A stretch of DNA of 64,000 bases from contig NZ_JSXI01000001.1 of the NCBI RefSeq assembly GCF_000803065.1, positions 186,001-250,000 on the forward strand. Direction: 5' to 3'. The position numbers and the translations under genes were made by a program. This document shows, piece by piece, positions 58,901-64,000 of this stretch (position 1 is its first letter; each line of letters begins with the position of its first letter). The notes under the pieces are model-generated. The model saw only the letters and a program-made list of their open reading frames with translations. It was not told the DNA's origin and ran no database searches. This stretch comes from Sphingomonas sp. ERG5 (lineage in GTDB: Bacteria; Pseudomonadota; Alphaproteobacteria; Sphingomonadales; Sphingomonadaceae).

Positions 58901-59315
58901 ACACGGAGATCTTGTGGTCCGCGCCCGTCACCGAAACCCAGCCGGGGATCAGCCAGTCGAGCTCGCCGATATGCTGGCGCAATGATGCCGCGCTGGATTC
59001 GTCCCATGGCACATGGAAACCGATCGCCAGCGGCACATCCTCGCTCATGCCGCGTTTGCGGCCGGTCAGCAGCCGGGCATAGTCGAACAGGCGGTGCTTG
59101 GTGCGCTTGAGCAGCGGCTCATGCGGCGCCGGCAGCTTGGTCAGCGCGGCATGCTCGGCCTCGACCGGCAGCAGCGGCGCGCGCGGTACCGCGCCGATCG
59201 AGATCGCCAGCGCCGCCGCCGCCGCCAGAATGAGCAGGATGAACGCCGCCACCGCCACACCGAAACGGCGACGCCTGCGGCCCGAGGAATCGTAGAAGAC
59301 GGATTGCTGAGTCAT
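55953..59315 (-). CDS. Three-domain envelope protein: GH18-like, NodB polysaccharide deacetylase, GT2 glycosyltransferase
   Basis: An 1120-residue protein. An N-terminal anchor (about 18-40) is followed by a GH18-like domain (about 90-420; AFFDFEELP in the place of the DxxDxDxE site, MAYDEHELSG, VVAIGNYGYDW, GVALWRLGSEDP). The NodB deacetylase (about 460-690) has LTFDDGPDPTWTPRILD, ATFFIVGENA and GHEIGSHTYTHPNL. A membrane segment leads to a GT2 domain (about 750-990) with VMIPAFNEE, VIDDGSNDR, DADTQFE, EDQDLTIAIQRAGW and QRFRWAYG, then C-terminal membrane helices. All three catalytic motifs look intact. It resembles machinery that makes and deacetylates a beta-linked aminosugar polymer, such as the PgaB/PgaC pair, in one chain. 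Confidence 0.9.
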   Translation of the reverse strand: MTQQSVFYDSSGRRRRRFGVAVAAFILLILAAAAALAISIGAVPRAPLLPVEAEHAALTKLPAPHEPLLKRTKHRLFDYARLLTGRKRGMSEDVPLAIGFHVPWDESSAASLRQHIGELDWLIPGWVSVTGADHKISVFRDDAGRNVINHSPHRPLLLPMIQNAIQGDWDSAGMTALLRAPAQRKALLDRLEPWLVTNQAGGAFFDFEELPAASQKDYQAFLREAKARFAKRNWVIAIAVPVGDESWNIPAYAAIVDRVFLMAYDEHELSGEPGPIASQNWFEQSVARAANGVPKSKLVVAIGNYGYDWHDKGGEPLAIDEAWEAAQESSAMPMFDRNSGNSSFAYEEGKSRHVVWLLDAASAYNQLHFLKRAGLSGVALWRLGSEDPGLWSIFGRSHRILPPPSAINAIPAGTDVDIEGNGEILKIAAVPVAGTRQTSVARDGTIAGVDFTRLPSPYVVARTGYKPGQIALTFDDGPDPTWTPRILDVLKAKQVHATFFIVGENALTQRSLLNRMVAEGHEIGSHTYTHPNLAGASPAETAFQLNTTQRLFQAFTGRSLRLFRAPYFGDAEPTTADEIEPALQAQDRGYISVGLHVDPDDWKRPGVQAIIDKTLSLVDAGKAPCDNNSAANCSRNVVLLHDAGGNRAQTLAALPVIIDQLRARGYTLVPVSTLAGIPRDVAMPPISEGDRVAAQVDLFIFGTLGTIVTALGWIFLFAISIGILRALTLSALALIQARREARMIFPAIDSERFVTVMIPAFNEETVIVRAVQGVLASTEVRIEVIVIDDGSNDRTSEMVREAFADEPRVRLLTLENGGKARALNHGLALATGEIIIALDADTQFETTTIARLARWFEDPALGAVAGNAKVGNRVNLITKWQALEYITAQNLERRALARLDAITVVPGAVGAWRLAAIRQVGGYPDDTLAEDQDLTIAIQRAGWRVTYDQYAVAWTEAPESFAGLAKQRFRWAYGTLQCLWKHRRVISGGKPRGLARVGLPQAIVFQIILAAISPIIDLALILSFITTWVAVQAHGWAQTQHDVEKMLIYWLVFTAIDLLAATIAFALERRENWRLLWLLIPQRIGYRQVMYYVVLKAITQALRGPRVGWGKLARTGRVSV

Positions 59316-59469
59316 TACGGGTGCGAATAGCCTCCGGGCGTTGGCATTTTCAGGTCATACGCATGACAAATACGTCATGATCGAGCAGCTGGAGCAACCC
59401 CAAAATGGGACGGAAATGGCGGGATCGCGCCCTTCCTCCTGGGGCGGATCGACGCAGCACGACGCCGAT

Positions 59470-60072
59470 CTAGATCGCGACGATACGGCTCCCCAGTCTT
59501 TCAGCCTCTCCCGCATCGTGGGTGACGAGCAGGATCGGCAGTTTCAGCACATCGCGGAGATGCTCGATCGCCTGCATGACCTCCCCGCGCCGTGCCCGGT
59601 CGAGCGACGATAGCGGTTCATCGAGCAACAGGAAACGCGGATTGCTGAGCAGCGCCCGCCCGATCGCCACGCGCCGCGCTTCGCCGCCCGACAACGAGCG
59701 CGGCCAGCGGTCGAGCAGATGACCAATCCCGAGAAACGCGATTCCCTCTTCATCGAGTGGACCGTCATTCGCGCCATACAGCAGATTGGCGCGCACCTTC
59801 AGATGCGGGAACAGCCGCGCTTCCTGAAACACATAACCCGCGCGCCGATGGTCCGGCGCCAGATCGATCCCGGCAGCGATATCCGTCAGCGTTTCGCCGC
59901 CGACCCGGATCGTGCCGCGATCGGGCCGCAACAGGCCGGCGACCATGTTGAGGATGCTGGTCTTGCCCGCCCCGGACGGCCCGAACAGCACCGTGACGCC
60001 CTCCCCTGCATCCAGGTCAAGCGCGACCTCGGTTTCGCCGAGCCGCTTCGAGACATGGATTTCAAAGGACAT
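59470..60072 (-). CDS. modC: Molybdate ABC transporter ATP-binding protein, short form
   Basis: A 200-residue ATPase with Walker A GPSGAGKTS, signature SLSGGEARRVAIGRAL, Walker B FLLLDEPLSS and the switch His in LLVTHD. It couples ATP hydrolysis to molybdate import with ModB. The C-terminal TOBE/Mop domain of classical ModC (another ~150 residues) is missing; the protein ends soon after the switch region (RLGSRIVAI). The start overlaps the end of modB by 11 bases. Confidence 0.88.
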   Translation of the reverse strand: MSFEIHVSKRLGETEVALDLDAGEGVTVLFGPSGAGKTSILNMVAGLLRPDRGTIRVGGETLTDIAAGIDLAPDHRRAGYVFQEARLFPHLKVRANLLYGANDGPLDEEGIAFLGIGHLLDRWPRSLSGGEARRVAIGRALLSNPRFLLLDEPLSSLDRARRGEVMQAIEHLRDVLKLPILLVTHDAGEAERLGSRIVAI

Positions 60073-60751
60073 GCAGCCCCCTGCCCGCGCGCCGCGCGAG
60101 CAATTCCGACACGATCAGGGCAGCGAGCGACAAGGTGACCGCGATCGCCGACAGCCTCAACACCAGCGCATCGCCGCTCGGCTGCTGCAGCGCGCTATAG
60201 ATCGCCAACGGCAGCGTCCGGGTCTGGCCCGGCACGTTCGAAACGAAGGTGATCGTCGCGCCGAACTCACCGATCGACCGGGCAAAGCCAAGCACCGCGC
60301 CGGCCAGCACACCCGGTACGGACAGCGGCAAGGTGATGGTGCGGAACACCCGCCAGCGCGAAGCGCCCAGCGTCCGCGCCGCGCCCTCCAGCCGCCGGTC
60401 GACCGCCTCGATCGACAGCCGCATCGCCCGCACCATCAATGGCAACGCCATCACCCCGGCCGCGATCGCCGCGCCGGTCCAGCGGAACAGCACCGACACG
60501 CCGAACCAGCTTTCCAGCCAGCCGCCGATCGGGCCGGTGGGGGCAAAGGCGAGCAGCAACAACCAACCGGTCACCACGGGCGGTACAACCAGCGGCAAAT
60601 GGATCAGGCCATCAAGGATGATCTTGCCCGGAAAGGCCGCACGGGCGAGTATCCAGGCCAGCGCAAAGGCAATCGGCAAAGTGGCGATCATCGCCACGCC
60701 GCCGACCTGCAGCGACAAGGCAATGATCGCCCATTCGTCGGGGGTCAGCAT
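60062..60751 (-). CDS. modB: Molybdate ABC transporter permease
   Basis: A 229-residue inner membrane permease with about five helices (IALSLQVGGVAMIATLPIAF, VPPVVTGWLLLLAF, GAAIAAGVMALPLM) and the EAA loop LEGAARTLGASRWRVFRTIT, LPLSVPGVLAG. The end of the protein (LIVSELLARRAGRG) completes the fold. It is downstream of modA with a 124-bp gap that contains a dispersed repeat. Confidence 0.93.
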   Translation of the reverse strand: MLTPDEWAIIALSLQVGGVAMIATLPIAFALAWILARAAFPGKIILDGLIHLPLVVPPVVTGWLLLLAFAPTGPIGGWLESWFGVSVLFRWTGAAIAAGVMALPLMVRAMRLSIEAVDRRLEGAARTLGASRWRVFRTITLPLSVPGVLAGAVLGFARSIGEFGATITFVSNVPGQTRTLPLAIYSALQQPSGDALVLRLSAIAVTLSLAALIVSELLARRAGRGLHVL

Positions 60752-60771
60752 GCGCCACTCGCCGCAAAATA

Positions 60772-60860
60772 CCGTTCGTGCTGAGCCTGTCGAAGCACAG
60801 CGTGGCTCATCCCGAACCGTCCCTGAGGCACGCGCCCTTCGACAGGCTCAGGGCGAACGG
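60772..60860. repeat. Dispersed inverted repeat, copy 3 (inside the mod operon)
   Basis: The left arm is CCGTTCGTGCTGAGCCTGTC plus GAAG and the right arm ends CCTTCGACAGGCTCAGGGCG plus AACGG. The middle is 41 bases. It fills most of the modA-modB gap, so it would form a hairpin in the modABC mRNA. Confidence 0.85.
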
Positions 60861-60875
60861 ACGAAGAATATGTCA

Positions 60876-61643
60876 TCAACGCGGCAGGAACCCAAAGCGT
60901 GCGAAGATCGCCTTGCCCTCGCGCGACACCAGGAAGCGCCGGAACCCCTCCGCCTCTGGATTGCGCGACGCCGTCAGCCGCGCGATCGGGTAAGTGATCG
61001 CGGCATGGCTGGTCGCCGGGAACACCCCCGCCACGCGCACCTTGGTCGAGGCTTGCGCATCGGTCGCATAGACGATCCCGAATGCCGCCGCGTCGCGTTC
61101 GACCAGCAGCAGCGCGGCGCGGACATTCTCCGCCCGCACCACTTTCGCTTCAAGCGCGGTCCAGGCGCCAAGCCGGGTCAGCGCCGCGCGACCATAACGC
61201 CCCGCCGGGACCGAGTCCGGATCGGCCATCGCCAAACGTCCTGCACCAAGCGCCGCGACGATCGGGCGGCCGCTGCGCAGATCGACGCGCGCGCCATTGC
61301 GCACCCCCGTCACCAGCACCAGCCGGTTGCCGAGGAACGACGCGCGGGTGCCCGGGGCGATCAGCCGCTTGGCCGCCAGTTGATCCATCCATTCCTCATC
61401 CGCCGAAATAAACAGATCCGCCGGCGCGCCCGCCAGCACCTGCCGCGCCAGTGCCGAGGAGGCCGCGAACGACACGACAGGTTTGGGATGCCCCTTGCGC
61501 GCCCAGGCATCGGCGGCAGCGGTGAGCGATTCCTGCAGACTCGCCGCCGCCAGAACCAGCGGCGCGGCCGGAGGCGGCGCTGCAACGGCAGGCACGGCGA
61601 TGCCGGCGATCAGAGTCATCAACCACAACATCATTCGAAACAT
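60876..61643 (-). CDS. modA: Molybdate-binding periplasmic protein
   Basis: A 255-residue binding protein with signal peptide (MLWLMTLIAGIAVPAVA). ModA marks: LVLAAASLQESLTAAADAW, VVSFAASSALARQVLAGAPA, DLFISADEEWMDQL, GRLAMADPDSVPAGRYG and FGIVYATDA. It delivers molybdate to ModBC. First gene of the leftward modABC operon, divergent from the Hsp70 gene; the 305-bp gap contains repeat copy 4 and no clear ModE site. Confidence 0.93.
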   Translation of the reverse strand: MFRMMLWLMTLIAGIAVPAVAAPPPAAPLVLAAASLQESLTAAADAWARKGHPKPVVSFAASSALARQVLAGAPADLFISADEEWMDQLAAKRLIAPGTRASFLGNRLVLVTGVRNGARVDLRSGRPIVAALGAGRLAMADPDSVPAGRYGRAALTRLGAWTALEAKVVRAENVRAALLLVERDAAAFGIVYATDAQASTKVRVAGVFPATSHAAITYPIARLTASRNPEAEGFRRFLVSREGKAIFARFGFLPR

Positions 61644-61729
61644 GGTCGGCCTCGTCCTGGCGGTTGCGGGGTTCCGACCTAATCCGATCCGGCCGGGCCG
61701 TCAGCAGTTAGTTGCGCTCGCCCTCTCTT

Positions 61730-61806
61730 CCGATCGGCCTGAGCTTGTCGAAGGGCCGTTCTTCTCTCCCGGAAGGACGGTGCTTCGACAAGCTCAGCAC
61801 GAACGG
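61730..61806. repeat. Dispersed inverted repeat, copy 4
   Basis: CCTGAGCTTGTCGAAGGG on the left is matched by CTTCGACAAGCTCAGCACGA on the right. The segment GGGCCGTTCTTCT after the left arm is shared with copy 2. It lies between the divergent modA and Hsp70 genes; the rest of the gap 61644-61948 shows nothing further. Confidence 0.8.
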
Positions 61807-61948
61807 CGGTGGGTCATCTCAAACCAACCCGGTCTTGCCGCAGGTGAGTGGCCTGAGACAGATTTTCACGCCCCACCTACCGCGCCCGCTGGCATCCGGG
61901 CCACGAACCAATTATCGCCCATCGCACCAAATGGGGGGACAAACGCCG

Positions 61949-63655
61949 ATGATCGTCGGAATCGATCTTGGAACGACCAACAGCGCGATCGGCATCTGGC
62001 GCGACGGCGCAGCTCAGTTGATCCCCAACGCGCTGGGCGACCTGCTGACTCCCTCGGCGGTCGCGATCGACGACAGCGGCGCGGTGATCATCGGCATGGC
62101 CGCGCGCGAGCGCCAGTCGACTCATCCGACCTCGACCGTCACCGCGTTCAAACGCTGGATGGGCACGCGCCAGACCGTCACGCTTGGCGGCAAGACCTTC
62201 ACTGCCGAGGATCTGTCGGCGATCATGCTGTCCGCCCTGAAAGCTGATGCGGAGGCCTTTCTCGGAGAGCCAGTGACCAGCGCGGTGATCACCGTCCCGG
62301 CCTATTTCAACGACCGCCAGCGCAAGGCGACGCGCCGCGCGGGCGAGCTGGCCGGGTTGACCGTCGAACGGCTGATCAATGAACCCACCGCCGCTGCGCT
62401 CGCTTATGGGATTCAGGATCGCTCCGAAAAGGAGCCGTTCCTGGTGTTCGACCTTGGCGGCGGCACGTTCGACGTGTCGATCGTGGAGATTTTCGACGGC
62501 GTGGTCGAAGTGCGCGCCTCGGCCGGCGACAATCGGCTGGGCGGCGAGGACTTCAACGACACGATCATCGACATCGCCCGCCCACGCATCGACCCCGAAG
62601 GTCGGCTGATCGAAATCGACCCGCTGGTGCTGCACGAATTGCTGCGCGCCGCCGCCGAACGCTGCCGCCGGGGTCTGAGCGAACAGGAGGAAGCGAGCTT
62701 CACCATCACCTCGGGCGATCGCCAGTTCGCCACCACCGTCACCGCGGGCGAGTTCGAGGCGCAGGCAGCACCTTTGCTGGCGAAGCTGCGCGATCCCGTG
62801 CTGCGCTCGCTGCGTGACAGCGACATCCGCGTCGAGACGCTGAGCGAAGTGATCCTGGTCGGCGGCGCAACGCGCATGCCGATCGTGCGCAAGACGATCA
62901 CGCGCATGTTCGGTCGCTTTCCCAATGCGGCGGTTCACCCCGATCATGCCGTGGCGCTCGGCGCCGCGGTGCAGGGCGGACTCAAGTCGCGCGATGCCGA
63001 TCTGGAAGAGATTCGCCTCACCGATGTGTGCCCGTTCACGCTCGGCGTCGACAACAGCGCGCCCGACGGACGCGGCGGGTTCCGCCACGGCCTGTTCTCG
63101 CCAATCATCGAGCGCAACACGCCGATCCCTGCGAGCCGGGTCAGCTATTATTCCACCTTGACCGACAATCAGCGCAACGTCGAATTCGGCATCTATCAAG
63201 GCGAAGCGCGCGAGGTGCAGGGCAATGTAAAGCTCGGCGCGATCAAGGTGCCGGTGCCGCCGGCGCCCGCCGGCCATGTTCATGTCGAATGCCGCTTCAG
63301 CTACGACACCAGCGGCCTGCTCGAAGTCGATATCAGCGTTCCGGCATCCGGTCTGGTGCGCAACCTGGTGCTGATGGACGATGACGACGCACCCAATGCC
63401 GAGGAGGTCGAGGCGCGGCGCAAGGTGCTCGCCGCACTGAAACGCCACCCGCGCGAGGACAGCCATAACATGGCGGTGCTGGCCCGCGCCGCGCGCTGCT
63501 ATGAAAGCTTTATCGGCGAGCGCCGCGATATGGTCGGCAAATGGACCGCCCAGTTCGAATCCGCGCTCGACGGGCAGGACCCGCGCGCGATCGACACGGC
63601 GCGCGCGCAGTTCGAGGATGCGCTCAACCAGCTCGAGGGCGACCGCTATCTATGA
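61949..63655 (+). CDS. HscC-type Hsp70 family chaperone
   Basis: A 568-residue Hsp70. The ATPase domain has IVGIDLGTTNSAIGIW, VPAYFNDRQRKATRRAGELA, GLTVERLINEPTAAALAYGI, VFDLGGGTFDVSIVEI and EVILVGGATRMP. The substrate-binding part is short (FTLGVDNS, ERNTPIPASR, YQGEAREVQGNVKLG) and the C-terminal lid is reduced. Length and form match E. coli HscC rather than DnaK. The ATG at 61949 is followed at once by the ATPase motif and has GGGGGGA upstream. The stop overlaps the next gene by four bases (ATGA), so chaperone and partner are coupled. Confidence 0.9.
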   Translation: MIVGIDLGTTNSAIGIWRDGAAQLIPNALGDLLTPSAVAIDDSGAVIIGMAARERQSTHPTSTVTAFKRWMGTRQTVTLGGKTFTAEDLSAIMLSALKADAEAFLGEPVTSAVITVPAYFNDRQRKATRRAGELAGLTVERLINEPTAAALAYGIQDRSEKEPFLVFDLGGGTFDVSIVEIFDGVVEVRASAGDNRLGGEDFNDTIIDIARPRIDPEGRLIEIDPLVLHELLRAAAERCRRGLSEQEEASFTITSGDRQFATTVTAGEFEAQAAPLLAKLRDPVLRSLRDSDIRVETLSEVILVGGATRMPIVRKTITRMFGRFPNAAVHPDHAVALGAAVQGGLKSRDADLEEIRLTDVCPFTLGVDNSAPDGRGGFRHGLFSPIIERNTPIPASRVSYYSTLTDNQRNVEFGIYQGEAREVQGNVKLGAIKVPVPPAPAGHVHVECRFSYDTSGLLEVDISVPASGLVRNLVLMDDDDAPNAEEVEARRKVLAALKRHPREDSHNMAVLARAARCYESFIGERRDMVGKWTAQFESALDGQDPRAIDTARAQFEDALNQLEGDRYL

Positions 63656-64000
63656 GCCGCCTCTACGGCATCTGGCGGACACTCGGCATAGAGAAGACCC
63701 GCGAGGTATCGGCGATCCGCGCCGCTTATGCCCGGGCGCTGAAAGCGTTCGAGATCGATGAAGACCCGGCGCGCTATGCCGCGCTGCGCGATGCCCGTGA
63801 CGCCGCGCTTGCTCACGCCCGCCAGCCGCAATCCGATGTGCCGGACGACGAGGAGAGCGACAATCTGGAGGATGAGCCGGAGGACCTCATCGCGCCCGGC
63901 ATTGTGATTCCACTACCCGATTTCACGACCGGCTTCGATGCCCCGACCCTGGTCGACGCGCCGGCGCCGGCCGCGCCGATCTCGATCACGCCGATCGCGC
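63652..64000 (+). CDS. DjlB/DjlC-like J-domain-type partner of HscC, partial
   Basis: The gene is cut by the window end after 116 codons. The first 50 residues (LYGIWRTLGIEKTREVSAIR, AAYARALKAFEIDEDPARYA) follow the J-domain pattern seen in DjlB/DjlC, the co-chaperones of HscC. The canonical HPD tripeptide between helices II and III is not present; EIDEDP stands there. An acidic, Pro-rich linker follows (PDDEESDNLEDEPEDL). The ATGA overlap with the Hsp70 gene supports a functional pair. Confidence 0.65.
   Translation, partial: MSRLYGIWRTLGIEKTREVSAIRAAYARALKAFEIDEDPARYAALRDARDAALAHARQPQSDVPDDEESDNLEDEPEDLIAPGIVIPLPDFTTGFDAPTLVDAPAPAAPISITPIA

Noticed and set aside
59373..59391. GTCAT/ATGAC dyads in the gap after modC
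   Set aside because: Arms of five bases with a further half-site are too short to stand out from chance, and they lie at the end of the mod operon upstream of the leftward glycosyltransferase gene without a clear promoter.

Overview
The window reads as chromosomal DNA of a GC-rich alphaproteobacterium of the Sphingomonadaceae type (Sphingomonas or a close relative). The grounds are the informational proteins (RpoB, RpoC, SecE, NusG), an NDUFA12-type complex I subunit beside a DUF2155 protein, three large TonB-dependent receptors, a FecI/FecR pair and short intergenic palindromes of kinds I associate with sphingomonads. No phage, insertion sequence, CRISPR array or plasmid module was recognised.

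Layout. 1-3.8 kb: a peptide/iron-type uptake module (Xaa-Pro aminopeptidase, TonB receptor) divergent from a SnoaL-like protein and an XRE-cupin regulator. 3.9-8.5 kb: a small Zn-ribbon protein, a secreted alpha/beta hydrolase, then DUF1993, a YCII/DGPF protein, an ECF42-type sigma factor and a family 6 DNA glycosylase. 8.5-17.5 kb: housekeeping genes (thioesterase, Y-family polymerase, lipoprotein, ParA-like ATPase, aat) meeting a five-gene leftward operon (recX, double cold-shock protein, DUF192, NDUFA12, DUF2155), then a fatty-acyl-AMP ligase. 17.6-20 kb: a GGDEF-EAL protein and tRNA-Trp. 20.4-48.9 kb: the normally contiguous secE-nusG-rplK-rplA-rplJ-rplL-rpoB-rpoC block, here broken into three transcription units by two blocks of unrelated genes. 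The first block holds an MliC lipoprotein, a VanW-glycosyltransferase gene with an internal stop, a yfiRNB c-di-GMP system and phoX. The second holds a FecI-FecR-TonB receptor system and two Pro-rich membrane paralogues. Each unit carries its own visible signals: a terminator after rplA, a promoter and L10-leader-like RNA before rplJ, a terminator after rplL, and a near-consensus promoter before rpoB. 49-64 kb: a third TonB receptor, an orphan SUKH-like gene, an AraC-GyrI regulator, a GH3 glycosidase behind a LacI-type operator, a three-domain GH18-like/NodB/GT2 envelope protein, modABC, and an HscC-type Hsp70 with a J-domain-like partner cut by the window end.

The items most worth pursuing are the split ribosomal/RNA polymerase block with its inserted paralogue pair, the in-frame TGA that cuts the VanW-glycosyltransferase gene, the 196-bp antisense overlap of aat with the DUF2155 gene, and the four copies of one inverted-repeat family, one of them inside the mod operon. 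I found no clearly new multi-gene defence or biosynthetic system. The best candidate for something undescribed is the pair of Pro-rich, single-pass membrane proteins just upstream of rpoB.
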